From Dehalococcoidia bacterium (lineage in GTDB: Bacteria; Chloroflexota; Dehalococcoidia; Lucifugimonadales; UBA3495): 54,955 nucleotides of DNA. The notes below the pieces were generated by a model. It searched no databases. It saw only the letters and a list, made by a program, of their open reading frames with translations, and was not told where the DNA came from. The stretch lies in NCBI GenBank assembly GCA_022823505.1, contig JAJEIA010000106.1:1-54955 (forward strand), in the 5' to 3' direction. The translations under genes and the position numbers were made by a program. Below are positions 33,306 to 42,104 of this stretch, piece by piece (position 1 is the first letter of the stretch; each line of letters opens with the position of its first letter).

Positions 33306-34694
33306 ATGGTGGCCACGGACAACAATTCAAGCGCAGCCTTGGACACCGACGGCCAGTCGTATATCAGGGTCGATTCCGTCTGGAAGGTGTTCGGTCGGAA
33401 CCCGGAACGGGTATTGGAACCGCAGTATTCCGAGCAGGATAAATCCTTCTTCCAGAGCGAATTCGGAAACGTCATCGGCCTGCAGGACGTTTCGTTCCAG
33501 GTAAATCGGGGCGAGACCTTTGTGATCATGGGCCTGTCGGGCAGCGGCAAGTCCACCATGGTGCGTTGCCTGATCCGTCTCATTGAACCGACCGCGGGCG
33601 AGATAGTCATCGCGGGCGAGGACATCACCAAGATGTCCGACAAGGAACTGATCGAGTTTCGCCGCAGCAAGATAGCCATGGTGTTCCAGCACTACGGTCT
33701 GATGCCGCACCGCAACGTGCTGGATAACGCCGGTTGGGGGCTGGAGGTGCAGGGCGTCAAGAAACCGGAGCGGGAAGCCCGCACCCGCGAGGTCCTGGAG
33801 TTGGTCGGACTGGGCGGCTGGGAGGCTTCGTACCCGCGCCAGTTATCAGGCGGCATGCAGCAACGGGTCGGGCTGGCCCGAGCGCTGGCCGTGGACACCG
33901 ACATCCTGCTGATGGACGAGCCGTTCAGCGGGTTGGACCCGCTGATCCGCCGGCAGATGCAGGACGAGTTGCTCCGCCTGCAAACCGAGTTGCACAAGAC
34001 CATCGTGTTCATCACGCACGACCTCAACGAAGCGCTGAAGCTGGGCGACCGGATCGCAATCATGCACGACGGAAAGGTGGCGCAGATCGGTTCGCCGGAG
34101 GACATAGTGCTTCGGCCCGAGGACGAGTACGTGGGCGACTTCACCCAGGACGTGCGGCTGGAAACGATCCTCAGCGCCAGCAAGGTGATGGTGACGCCCA
34201 AGGCCACCGTGATGGGACACCAGGGACCTCGGGCCGCCCTGCACACCATCGGCGACAGCGACGGCGACGCTGCGTGGGTGGTGGACCGCGGCCAACGGTA
34301 CATTGGGATGCTGTCCATCGCCAACGCCGAACGGGCGTTGCGGGCCGGGGTCAAGCGGTTCGACGAAGCCTGGGAGTACGTCGATCGCGAATACGAGGCA
34401 GTGGCGCCGACCACATCGTTCGACGAACTGATTCCGATGGCGATGGGCAGCGATTTTCCTATTCCAGTTACCGACGCGGAGAACATGCTGGTCGGCGAGG
34501 TGCATCGCAGCGCGCTGGCCGAAGCGCTGGCGGAAACATCGGCGGCGGAAGCCGATTACGCGGCCAACGCGGCAGAGAACGCGGCGTTGGCCGCCGCCCA
34601 ACCCGTTGCGGACCAAGGCCATAGCCAGCTTGAGAGTGCAGCGGAGGCCGAAGTGGAATTGTCACGCGCGCGCATGCAGCCACCGCCCGTCTAA
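33306..34694 (+). CDS. proV: Glycine betaine/proline ABC transporter ATP-binding protein
   Basis: A 462-residue ATPase of the OpuA/ProU type. Walker A is MGLSGSGKST (about 75-84), signature LSGGMQQRVGLARAL, Walker B DILLMDEPFSGLDP. A C-terminal region (about 300-390) resembles the regulatory CBS-type segment of ProV that senses ionic strength. It ends in an Ala/Glu-rich low-complexity tail (AETSAAEADYAANAAENAAL). It forms an operon with proW; osmolyte uptake is the expected role. Confidence 0.93.
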   Translation: MVATDNNSSAALDTDGQSYIRVDSVWKVFGRNPERVLEPQYSEQDKSFFQSEFGNVIGLQDVSFQVNRGETFVIMGLSGSGKSTMVRCLIRLIEPTAGEIVIAGEDITKMSDKELIEFRRSKIAMVFQHYGLMPHRNVLDNAGWGLEVQGVKKPEREARTREVLELVGLGGWEASYPRQLSGGMQQRVGLARALAVDTDILLMDEPFSGLDPLIRRQMQDELLRLQTELHKTIVFITHDLNEALKLGDRIAIMHDGKVAQIGSPEDIVLRPEDEYVGDFTQDVRLETILSASKVMVTPKATVMGHQGPRAALHTIGDSDGDAAWVVDRGQRYIGMLSIANAERALRAGVKRFDEAWEYVDREYEAVAPTTSFDELIPMAMGSDFPIPVTDAENMLVGEVHRSALAEALAETSAAEADYAANAAENAALAAAQPVADQGHSQLESAAEAEVELSRARMQPPPV

Positions 34695-34761
34695 CCCCAA
34701 ACTTCGCCAGACCTTGTTCCACCGGCCGGTCTATCGGGCCGATGCCGTCGCGGAGGCCAAC

Positions 34762-35856
34762 ATGGCAGTCATAACCAGAGACGAGCCCGAATCGCGAGCG
34801 AACACGGGAACTCTGTCCGAAACGACGCAACTGACAGTGGCGCCGCGGTTTACATTGGCCGCCATCCCGCCGCTTTATCTGTGGGTCGCCGGGGTGGTGT
34901 CAATCATTGTAGTACTGGTGGTGTGCCTGGCCGTCTGGGGCCCGGAGATGGAGTTCCCGACCACGGTTGCCCACGTTCAATCCAGCGACGGGTCGACCAG
35001 CTTTCCAAGGTCCGTTCGCGACGTCACGGGAGACGCCATCGATGGAGGCACGAGGTGGCTGACCACCAACGGTCGCTGGCTGTTCGAGGGTATCAAGGAC
35101 GGCATCACCTACGCCCTGCTATACATCGAACGCGGGTTGAAGTGGCTGCCGTGGCCAGCGGTGATCCTGGGGCTGACGCTCGCGGCGTTCGCGGTGGGTC
35201 GCTGGGGGCTGATGATTTTCACGGGGTTGGCATTCCTGTTCATCGGATTCATGGGGCTGTGGGAGCCCACGGTGGATACGGTAGCGCTGATGGTTGTGGC
35301 GGTGGCTCTGTCCGTCGGCATTGGGCTACCACTGGGTGTGGTGGGGGCGAGAAACCAGACGGCCGACCGCATCATGCGTCCGATCCTGGACGGGATGCAG
35401 ACGATGCCGAGCTTCGTTTACCTGATCCCGGGCATCCTATTCTTCGGGCTGGGGAAGCCGGCAGGCATCTTCGCCACCATCATCTACGCGGTGCCGCCGG
35501 TGATCCGGTTGACCAACCTGGGCATCCGGCAGGTGTCGCCGGAAACGGTGGAGGCGGCGCGATCCTTTGGCGCATCTCCCCTGCAGATCCTTAGCAAGGT
35601 TCAGATACCCATGGCGCTGCCCACCATCATGGCGGGAATCAACCAGACCACGATGATGGCGCTGGCCATGGTGACGATCGCCAGCATGGTAGCGGCCGGG
35701 GGGTTGGGTGACAACGTACTGCGGGCGATCCAGAAAAACGAGGTCGGCAACGGCGTGATTGCGGGAGTGTCGATCGTGTTCATGGCCATCGTGATTGACC
35801 GCCTGACACAAGCGGTGGCACGGGGCCGGCAGGAAGCTCTGAGCGCAGGGCACTAG
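34762..35856 (+). CDS. proW: Glycine betaine/proline ABC transporter permease
   Basis: A 364-residue permease with about seven membrane spans. N-terminal anchor IPPLYLWVAGVVSIIVVLVVC, a periplasmic stretch, then the ProW-type core with ALSVGIGLPLGVVGARNQ and the ABC-interaction loop VEAARSFGASPLQILSKVQIP. YLIPGILFFGLGKP is typical of the family. The ATG is preceded by CGGAGG. It follows proV by 67 nt; a strong inverted repeat after the stop separates it from proX. Confidence 0.93.
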   Translation: MAVITRDEPESRANTGTLSETTQLTVAPRFTLAAIPPLYLWVAGVVSIIVVLVVCLAVWGPEMEFPTTVAHVQSSDGSTSFPRSVRDVTGDAIDGGTRWLTTNGRWLFEGIKDGITYALLYIERGLKWLPWPAVILGLTLAAFAVGRWGLMIFTGLAFLFIGFMGLWEPTVDTVALMVVAVALSVGIGLPLGVVGARNQTADRIMRPILDGMQTMPSFVYLIPGILFFGLGKPAGIFATIIYAVPPVIRLTNLGIRQVSPETVEAARSFGASPLQILSKVQIPMALPTIMAGINQTTMMALAMVTIASMVAAGGLGDNVLRAIQKNEVGNGVIAGVSIVFMAIVIDRLTQAVARGRQEALSAGH

Positions 35857-35883
35857 CTATTGTCGGGCACTCGGTAGATGACC

Positions 35884-35910
35884 AGCGGACGGTTGCCATG
35901 ACCGTCCGCT
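35884..35910. terminator. Inverted repeat after proW
   Basis: Perfect 10-bp stem AGCGGACGGT/ACCGTCCGCT with a 7-nt loop. A short AGATGTTTGG follows. It probably reduces read-through from proVW into proX, which has its own promoter. Confidence 0.55.
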
Positions 35911-35991
35911 AGATGTTTGGTCTACGGAATCTTCTTATAATTTGTACATGAATCGCAATTATGTAATGTATCGGTTGCAGCAATCGTAAGA

Positions 35992-36022
35992 TTGACAATG
36001 ATTATCAACACTGCAATAATCA
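35992..36022 (+). promoter_or_regulatory. proX promoter with overlapping operator-like repeat
   Basis: TTGACA (35992-35997), a 17-nt spacer and AATAAT (36015-36020, 5/6). An inverted repeat TGATTAT (35999-36005) / ATAATCA (36016-36022) with a 10-bp centre covers the spacer and -10 box, a good position for a repressor. The predicted start is near 36027, about 55 nt before the proX TTG. Confidence 0.6.
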
Positions 36023-36081
36023 TCGCCACTCTACTGCCGCTAGAAACTCCCGGCAAATCACCCCGCACGGAGGAAGGAACT

Positions 36082-37311
36082 TTGTTCACCAAGTACAGGT
36101 TACTGGGGCTTACCATGGTAATGGCCATCGTAACGGTCATCGCCATAGCGGCCTGCTCGCCGGCTGAACCGCAGGTCGTCGAGGTCACCCGCGTGGTGAC
36201 GGAACAGGTCGAGGTAGAAAAGGAGGTTGAGAAGGTCGTCACCGAGGAGGTTGAAGTCACGCGCGTGGTGACCGAAGAGGTCGTGAAGGAAGTCGAAAAG
36301 GAAGTCGAGGTCGAAAAGGTCGTTACCGAGCAGGTGGAAGTCACTCGCGTCGTCGAGGTGATGGCTCCCGAAGGGCCGAAAGAACCCATTATCTTCGGTG
36401 ACCTGAACTGGTCCAGCGCGCTGCTGCAGAACCGCATCGCGCAGTACATCGTTGAGAAGGGCTACGGCTATCCTACCGACGTGAAGTTCGGCGCGACCCT
36501 GCCTCTGTTCCAGGGTCTGAAGAACGGCGACACGCACGTCACCATGGAAATCTGGCTCCCCAACCAGGACGAAGCCTGGAACGCCGCGCGCGAAGAAGGC
36601 GCGGTTCTCTCCGTGGGCCAGAGCCTGGGCAAGGACTGGCAGTCCGCATTCGTCATCCCCGCCTATCTGCAGGAGCAGTATCCTGACCTGGACAGTGTGG
36701 ATGACCTGAAGGACCAGCAGTACAAGGACCTGTTCACCACCGCCGAGAGCGGCGACAAGGCGCGCCTCGTTTCCTGCATCATCGGTTGGGCTTGCGAGAC
36801 TGTGAACGCCGCCCAGATCTCGGGCTACGGCTTGGACGACCATGTTCACATCGTGAATCCCGGCGACGGTGCAGCCCTTAACGCAGATCTGTATGGCGCC
36901 TACGAGCGCGAGGAGCCTTGGCTTGGCTATCAGTGGGGCACCAACGACCCCGCCCTGAAGCTGGACTTGGTCCGTCTCGAAGAGCCAGCGTACAGTGACG
37001 AGTGCTGGTTCACCACGAAGGCCTGCGCCTACGAAGACGCGACGATCCTGATCGCCGTGAACCCGGACCTGCCGGGGCGGGCTCCGGACGTAGTCGAGAT
37101 GCTGCGGCACTGGGACTTCAACATCAACATCTACAAGGCGGTGGTGCGCTGGCAAGGTGACAACCCCGACGCCAACGTCAATGCCACGGCCCTGTGGTGG
37201 TTGAATAACAACGCCGACATCTGGGGCGGCTGGGTCACTGACGAGGCGGCCGAGGGCATCCAGGCCGCGCTGAGCGCCGGCGAAGAGGCTGACGGCTGGC
37301 CGACCGAATAA
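36082..37311 (+). CDS. proX: Glycine betaine/proline-type substrate-binding lipoprotein
   Basis: A 409-residue extracytoplasmic binding protein. A lipoprotein signal (MVMAIVTVIAIAAC) puts the lipid-anchored Cys near residue 27. Next comes a tether of about 65 residues built from VTRVVTEEVEVEKEVEK-like units, common in Chloroflexota binding proteins. The OpuAC-like domain follows (IIFGDLNWSSALLQNRIAQY, GDTHVTMEIWLPNQDEAW, WWLNNNADIWGGWV). The TTG start is chosen from GGAGGAAGGAAC and because an upstream in-frame TTG is part of the promoter. Likely ligand: a quaternary amine. Confidence 0.92.
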   Translation: MFTKYRLLGLTMVMAIVTVIAIAACSPAEPQVVEVTRVVTEQVEVEKEVEKVVTEEVEVTRVVTEEVVKEVEKEVEVEKVVTEQVEVTRVVEVMAPEGPKEPIIFGDLNWSSALLQNRIAQYIVEKGYGYPTDVKFGATLPLFQGLKNGDTHVTMEIWLPNQDEAWNAAREEGAVLSVGQSLGKDWQSAFVIPAYLQEQYPDLDSVDDLKDQQYKDLFTTAESGDKARLVSCIIGWACETVNAAQISGYGLDDHVHIVNPGDGAALNADLYGAYEREEPWLGYQWGTNDPALKLDLVRLEEPAYSDECWFTTKACAYEDATILIAVNPDLPGRAPDVVEMLRHWDFNINIYKAVVRWQGDNPDANVNATALWWLNNNADIWGGWVTDEAAEGIQAALSAGEEADGWPTE

Positions 37312-37338
37312 ACGGAACCCGAGCACATCGGCATCGCC

Positions 37339-37374
37339 AAGGCGGCTTCCCACGGGGGGCCGCCTTCTTTTCTG
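37339..37374 (+). terminator. Rho-independent terminator after proX
   Basis: Stem AAGGCGGC (37339-37346) and GCCGCCTT (37359-37366), then CTTTTCT. A canonical GC stem with T tract, 28 nt after the proX stop. Confidence 0.8.
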
Positions 37375-37381
37375 CTACAAT
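37373..37381 (+). promoter_or_regulatory. Extended -10 promoter of the RraA-like gene
   Basis: TGCTACAAT fits the extended -10 pattern TGnTATAAT at 8 of 9 positions counting the free base. It begins in the tail of the proX terminator. No -35 box is seen; extended -10 promoters do not need one. The leader is about 38 nt. Confidence 0.45.
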
Positions 37382-37426
37382 GCAGCCGCTTTTCAGGCAC
37401 GATTTCCCCTTCAGGACAACGCTTCG

Positions 37427-38161
37427 ATGACAATCGCGTCCGCATCAACTCACGTATCAGACGAAACCCTGGACACGCTGAAGGCCATTCCCACGCAGAC
37501 GCTGATCGACGGCCTGTGGGTGATGGGTTGGCCCATGAGCATGATCGAGGGGGCCAAGCCTCTGAAGCCGGGGCAGCACATGGCCGGGCGCGCGGTGACG
37601 CTGCGGTTCGTGCCGCACCGGCCCGACCTGGCGACGGACAAGCCCAAGGGGTCGGACTCGGCAGAGTACGTGGCCTTTGAGCTGTGCGGACCGGGCGAGG
37701 TGCTGGTGATCGACGCCATGCGCTGGCCTTACAGCAGCATCGGCGGCGACATCAAGTTTTACCGCCTCTACCAGCGCGGCGTGGGCGGCCTGGTCACCGA
37801 CGGCGCGGTGCGTGACACCAACACGCTGAAGGATTACGGGTTCCCGGTGTACTCGGCCAACGCCACGGCCAAGCAGGGGCCGGCTGAGTTCTGGCCGTGG
37901 CAGGTGAACGACTGCATCCAGTGCGGCGGAGTCCTGGTGCGGCCCGGCGATGCGATAGTGGGCGATGATGACGGCGTGGTGGTGGTGCCGGCTGCGGCGG
38001 CCGACGAGGTAATCCAGATCGCGCACCAACGGGAAGAGGTGGAGGCGGTCATCAAGGCGCAGCTTGAGATCGAGCAGTGCTCGCCGGGCAAGTATTACCC
38101 CTTCAACGACAACACCTGGAATCTGTTTGAAGAGAAAACCGGTAAGAAACCCTATCGCTAG
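37427..38161 (+). CDS. RraA family protein (aldolase-like)
   Basis: A 244-residue RraA-like protein. The conserved core is GEVLVIDAMRW, GDIKFYRLYQRGVGGLVTDGAVRDTNT (in two parts), with the metal/substrate site Arg-Asp in GAVRDT and VRPGDAIVGDDDGVVVVP. Relatives include 4-hydroxy-4-methyl-2-oxoglutarate aldolase and the RNase E regulator; the first is more likely in a catabolic setting. It is longer than minimal RraA proteins at the C-terminus. It stands before a CMD-family gene in a region of likely catabolic enzymes. Confidence 0.87.
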   Translation: MTIASASTHVSDETLDTLKAIPTQTLIDGLWVMGWPMSMIEGAKPLKPGQHMAGRAVTLRFVPHRPDLATDKPKGSDSAEYVAFELCGPGEVLVIDAMRWPYSSIGGDIKFYRLYQRGVGGLVTDGAVRDTNTLKDYGFPVYSANATAKQGPAEFWPWQVNDCIQCGGVLVRPGDAIVGDDDGVVVVPAAAADEVIQIAHQREEVEAVIKAQLEIEQCSPGKYYPFNDNTWNLFEEKTGKKPYR

Positions 38162-38167
38162 GTTGTT

Positions 38168-38207
38168 CACCCTCACACCAGCCCTCGTCCACTGAAGGAG
38201 AGGGAGC
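38168..38207. repeat. CCCTC/GAGGG hairpin repeat
   Basis: A segment with CACCCTCACACCAGCCC followed by CCCTCGTCC and GGAGAGGG arms (38182-38190 and 38197-38204, one bulge). Similar CCCTCTCC...GGAGAGGG elements are widespread intergenic repeats in bacteria. It lies between the RraA-like and CMD genes. Confidence 0.45.
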
Positions 38208-38238
38208 ATTACCCGACACCGCACAAGGAGACTTCACC

Positions 38239-38805
38239 ATGGCTCGACTACCCCTGGCATCCCGTGAGACCACGCCCGCCGGCCAGGAGGCCACCTTCGA
38301 CGAGATCACCCAGAACGGGGCGGCGGTTCCGCCCTACGGCCCCGGCTCGGTGATGACGCACGTTCCGGAGGCCAGCAAGCACGCCACCGGGCTGAACCAG
38401 TACCTGCGCAACCATTCCAGCCTGCCGTTGAAGGCGGCGGAACTGGCGATGCTGGTGGCGGCACGGGAGATGGACTGCCAGCACATCTGGAACGCCCATG
38501 CCGCTTCGGCGCGCGACGCTGGGGTCCCCGCCGCCGTGGTCGATGCCATCCGGGACAAGACCGCCCTGCCGGCGCTGGCGCCGGACGAGTCGGCGGTGAT
38601 CAACCTGGGGCGTGAGATTCTGCGCAACCACCAGGTGAGCCGGGGCGGCTACCAGAGCGCGCTGGAAATCTTCGGGCAGCAGGGCACCATCGAGTTGACG
38701 CTGGTGCTGGGCAACTACACCATGCTGGCGATGGTCATCAATACCTTTGAGACGGACCTGCCGCCGAACCGAACGGAGCCCCTGCTACAACGGGTAGCCG
38801 GTTAG
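38239..38805 (+). CDS. Carboxymuconolactone decarboxylase/AhpD-like protein
   Basis: A 188-residue helical protein of the CMD/AhpD fold: LPLKAAELAMLVAAREMDCQ followed by HIWNAHAASARDAGV. The usual CxxC redox pair is not present; a single Cys is followed by a Trp three residues on (CQHIWNAH), so AhpD-type disulfide chemistry is unlikely and a decarboxylase or other role is favoured. AGGAGA precedes the ATG. A paralogue is encoded at 49956-50516. Confidence 0.85.
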   Translation: MARLPLASRETTPAGQEATFDEITQNGAAVPPYGPGSVMTHVPEASKHATGLNQYLRNHSSLPLKAAELAMLVAAREMDCQHIWNAHAASARDAGVPAAVVDAIRDKTALPALAPDESAVINLGREILRNHQVSRGGYQSALEIFGQQGTIELTLVLGNYTMLAMVINTFETDLPPNRTEPLLQRVAG

Positions 38806-38816
38806 CGAAGACTCAT

Positions 38817-38842
38817 CAGGGGCGACCGGTTGGTCGCCCCTG
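38817..38842. terminator. CAGGGGCGACC palindrome between convergent genes
   Basis: 11-bp stem CAGGGGCGACC/GGTCGCCCCTG with a 4-nt loop, lying between the CMD gene and the convergent NHL-repeat gene. A variant of the palindrome family at 19849 and 22043. Confidence 0.55.
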
Positions 38843-38886
38843 CAACATTACGGGCGGGTAAGGTAAAGGCAGACGACGATCTACCC

Positions 38887-39912
38887 TTACAAATTTTTGC
38901 GGTAGATCTGCACCCGGTGACGGCAGGAGTCGACGACGTAGATGCGGCCCTCGGCATCCAGGTTGACCGCGCTGGGTCCCCAGAAGAACTTCTCCACGCC
39001 GGCTGAGGTCTCACGATGGTGGTCGCGCCAGGGGTTGACCGCGGGGGCCAGATTCGCTTCGCGCCTGGCCCTCTGTTCGTCGGGGTTGGCGGCCAGGTAG
39101 TCCTCGGCCCACGATGAGGTCGTCGCGTCGCCCAGCAGGATGGCGGCCACCTCGCCGTAGGGTGCGAAGATCTGCACCCGTTCGTTGCCCCAGTCGGTCA
39201 CGTAGATGTAGCCTTCGTCGTCAACGGCCACGGATGACGGGCGGTTCAGTTGGCCTTTCCCATCGCCCGCCGTGCCCCACTGGCCGACAAAACGGCCATC
39301 GGGGGTGAAAGCCTGGACGCGGTCGTTGCGCCAGTCGGCGACGAACACGTTGCCGTCGGAGTCGCAGGTCAGTCGCCAGGGGGTGTTGAACTGGCCGGAC
39401 TGGGCGCCGTAACTGCCCCAGCCGTTGAGATATTCGCCATCCACGGTGAAACGCTGGATGCGGTGGTTCATGCCGTCGCTGACCAGCAGGGTCCCGTCGG
39501 GGGCGACGGCGATGTCGGCGGGACGATTGATCTGGCCGGGCCCGTCGCCGGGTTCACCCCAGCTACGGATGAACTCACCCTCGTGGCTGAACACGTTGAT
39601 GCGCTGCAGGGCTTCATCGGTGACGTAGATCTGACCGTTATCATGCCGGGTGATGGCGCTGGGCCACCAGAACTGGCCGGCCTCGGTGCCGCCGGTTCCC
39701 CATTCGCCGATGTAGCCCTCGTCCGCCCTGCACACGCAGACGCGCTTGAGCTCCAGGCGGCCCGTCACCTCCGGCCCTCCACGGTTGAGCACGTGCATGA
39801 CGCCGCCCTCGCTCAGCGTAAGGTCGATGGGGTGGATGAAACCACGGCCGCGGTAGGCGAGAAAGCCCACCGTGTGGCTGTATGTGAAGGTGGCGGTTGT
39901 GGTGGTGGTCAT
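38887..39912 (-). CDS. NHL-repeat beta-propeller protein
   Basis: A 341-residue protein with about six NHL repeats. Each shows a GQFxxPxxIAxxxxGxIYVxDxxNxRVQxF-like pattern, for example GQINRPADIAVAPDGTLLVS and SSVAVDDEGYIYVTDWGNER. No signal peptide is seen, so it is probably cytoplasmic, or exported by another route. NHL propellers bind proteins, RNA or carbohydrates; some are lyases. The start is at MTTTTTATFTYSH with AGGAAACTCC upstream; the longer frame begins in the divergent gene's promoter region. Confidence 0.85.
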   Translation of the reverse strand: MTTTTTATFTYSHTVGFLAYRGRGFIHPIDLTLSEGGVMHVLNRGGPEVTGRLELKRVCVCRADEGYIGEWGTGGTEAGQFWWPSAITRHDNGQIYVTDEALQRINVFSHEGEFIRSWGEPGDGPGQINRPADIAVAPDGTLLVSDGMNHRIQRFTVDGEYLNGWGSYGAQSGQFNTPWRLTCDSDGNVFVADWRNDRVQAFTPDGRFVGQWGTAGDGKGQLNRPSSVAVDDEGYIYVTDWGNERVQIFAPYGEVAAILLGDATTSSWAEDYLAANPDEQRARREANLAPAVNPWRDHHRETSAGVEKFFWGPSAVNLDAEGRIYVVDSCRHRVQIYRKNL

Positions 39913-39927
39913 GGAGTTTCCTAAAGG

Positions 39928-39957
39928 TTTACAAAATTTACGAGGCGATGCTACAGT
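39928..39957 (+). promoter_or_regulatory. Promoter of the DUF6232-like gene
   Basis: TTTACA (39928-39933), an 18-nt spacer and TACAGT (39952-39957) preceded by TGC, giving an extended -10. The leader is about 25 nt with GGAGG. Confidence 0.55.
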
Positions 39958-39988
39958 GCACACTGCAAATCGTGGAGGTCATTATCAA

Positions 39989-40498
39989 ATGACTCAGAGC
40001 AATGAGCACGTATTTTTCGATGAAGCGGGCATTTATATTTCGCAGTATCGTTTTATGACGTCTGATGGCATTACATATCCAACAAGAAATCTATTACAAG
40101 TCTTCCCTTCCGAGACCCGCCCGATGGGATGCTTGGGAGAGTTAATATTTTACGGTGGGCTGCTGCTTGGCATTGTGGCGTTTTTTACATTCTTTTTCAG
40201 CGCGCTGCGTATCGCAGTTTGGCATGGAGCGGGAGAAGTGATTATAGGCAATTTTTACAACGCGGGTCCAACGTGGACAGCTGCTGTATTAAGCATGATC
40301 ACGATCGTTCTCACCGCGATAGGCTGCACGCTAGCCCTGAGGTTACGGAGACGGAGCTACGTAGCAAACTTTTTCTTTGCAGGAGGAGAAGGGATACGCC
40401 GTCTGCCCGATTACCGTGCAAGTAGTTACGATAAGCAGTGGACAGAACGCTTAATTGCGGCTGCGAATGAGGCCATGATCGCCGCGCAACAAACGTAG
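39989..40498 (+). CDS. DUF6232-like two-span membrane protein
   Basis: A 169-residue protein. The N-terminus (VFFDEAGIYISQYRFMTSDG) has the beta-strand pattern of DUF6232-type proteins, followed by two membrane helices (LIFYGGLLLGIVAFFTFFF and TAAVLSMITIVLTAIGCTLAL) and a cytoplasmic C-terminal helix. Function unknown. The ATG at MTQSNEHV is preceded by GGAGG; the longer frame includes the promoter. Base composition is clearly more AT-rich than in neighbouring genes, which may mean recent transfer. Confidence 0.65.
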   Translation: MTQSNEHVFFDEAGIYISQYRFMTSDGITYPTRNLLQVFPSETRPMGCLGELIFYGGLLLGIVAFFTFFFSALRIAVWHGAGEVIIGNFYNAGPTWTAAVLSMITIVLTAIGCTLALRLRRRSYVANFFFAGGEGIRRLPDYRASSYDKQWTERLIAAANEAMIAAQQT

Positions 40499-40621
40499 AG
40501 TGATTCCCGGCCATCACGTTATGTTGCTGCAACGAAGGTCTACAATGCCCCGAGTATTATCGTCCTTAGATGCCGTCAATGCTGGCATCCAGGAAACAGC
40601 TTTCGGACGTTGACAGGGTGG

Positions 40622-42073
40622 TCATGCCAGCTGGTACTCCCGGGACGCGACGATGAGCTGGAGCATCTCGACGACGCGCTCCTCGGCGCAGGCGATGGCA
40701 TCGGCGCGGTCGAAGCGTATCTCGCCCCACGGGGAAGCCAGGGCCACGAGGCTGTCCATGGTGCCGTCGGACACCTCGAACATGCCCATGGCGTCGAGGC
40801 AGGCTTCAGCAAGCTGACGGGGCTCCAGCCGGTCGCCTCGAGTCTTGACGCGTTCGATGATGGCGCGGACCCCGGGGCGTGCGGTGTCCCGCATCTCGGC
40901 GCCGGCGGCGTTGATGCGCTCGACGAGGTTGCCGGTGTCGATCCACTCCATGCCGGTGTGCCAGCCCTCCACGGTGGGCGGGTTCAGGATTTCCTGGCCC
41001 ATGAAGTTGACGTCCATGGCCAGGTTGACGATGGTCCATTCGGGTTGACGGTGGCTGCCGGCCAGGCGGGCGGTGCCGCCCACCAGTTCGGCGGGGCTCT
41101 TGACTCGACCCAGGCGCACGGCATTGTGAGCAAAGAAGTCCGAAAGGAACATGCAGCGCATAACGGCGCGGATGTCACCCCCGGTGCGGGTGAACTCGTC
41201 GGCCATGATGCCGATGGATTCCTCGTCGGGCCGGTCGGACACGAAGAAGTTGTAGAGCTTGCCGGCGATGTAGTGAGCCGTAGCCGGCTGGTTGACGATG
41301 ATGTCGATTACGTCCTGTCCGCTGAGGGGGCCGGTGTGGCCGAGGAAGGTCTTTTCGGTGTCGTCGTGGTCGTCCTCGCGGTAGCGGAACTGCCAGTCGA
41401 TGCGGCCGTAGGGCCAGAAGGAGTCACGGCTGGCGCGGATGCTCATGTACTCGGTGTTGTCGATGGTCCAGCCGGTGAATGCCCGGGCAGCGGCCTTGAC
41501 GTCGGCCTCGGTGTAGTTGCCGATGCCCATGGAGAACAGCTCGAGGAGTTCCCGGCCGTAGTTTTCGTTAGGCGCGTCCTTGTGGTTGTCCTTGTTGTCC
41601 AGCCAGAAGATCATGGCGGGGTCGCGGGACAGCTCGACGAGGATGTCGGCGAACTTGCCCAACCCGTGGCGTCGGAAGGTGTGGGTCTGGTTGACGACGG
41701 CCTTGGCGTGGTTGAGCTTGCCGTAAGCGGTGGCGAAGAGACCATGCCAGAACAGGGCCATCTTCTCCTCCAGCGGGCGCTGGCTGTTGATGATGCGGTA
41801 CATCCAATAGCCCTGGCTGCTCTCCAGGAGCATGAGGCTGTTGTGGTCGACGTGGTATCGACGGATCAGGTCCTCGATCTCCAGGTCGGGCCGGTCCTCG
41901 GGATGCAGCAGTTCGTCGACGGTGGCCTCGTAGCCTCGCTGGACGGCACGGTCTATTTCGACGCGCGTGGGCGTGAAGCCGGCGCGGCGGAGCAGGTGGG
42001 CGGTGCGGATGGTCTCGGGGTCGGCCAAGGCGATGCGGGCGGAACCGAGTTGGGGGTTGCCGGTCAGTGTCAT
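40622..42073 (-). CDS. DUF1800 family protein
   Basis: A 483-residue DUF1800 protein: HLLRRAGFTPTRVEIDRAV at the N-terminus, EKMALFWHGLFATAYGKLN, the NENYGRELLELFSMGIGNYT signature and AARAFTGWTIDN. The family is common in Planctomycetes, Proteobacteria and Chloroflexota and is often next to DUF1501; no DUF1501 is present here. No signal peptide is evident. The cellular role is unknown. Confidence 0.9.
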   Translation of the reverse strand: MTLTGNPQLGSARIALADPETIRTAHLLRRAGFTPTRVEIDRAVQRGYEATVDELLHPEDRPDLEIEDLIRRYHVDHNSLMLLESSQGYWMYRIINSQRPLEEKMALFWHGLFATAYGKLNHAKAVVNQTHTFRRHGLGKFADILVELSRDPAMIFWLDNKDNHKDAPNENYGRELLELFSMGIGNYTEADVKAAARAFTGWTIDNTEYMSIRASRDSFWPYGRIDWQFRYREDDHDDTEKTFLGHTGPLSGQDVIDIIVNQPATAHYIAGKLYNFFVSDRPDEESIGIMADEFTRTGGDIRAVMRCMFLSDFFAHNAVRLGRVKSPAELVGGTARLAGSHRQPEWTIVNLAMDVNFMGQEILNPPTVEGWHTGMEWIDTGNLVERINAAGAEMRDTARPGVRAIIERVKTRGDRLEPRQLAEACLDAMGMFEVSDGTMDSLVALASPWGEIRFDRADAIACAEERVVEMLQLIVASREYQLA

Positions 42074-42104
42074 TTTGCGTTCCTTTGCAACGGAGCCCTG
42101 GCAA

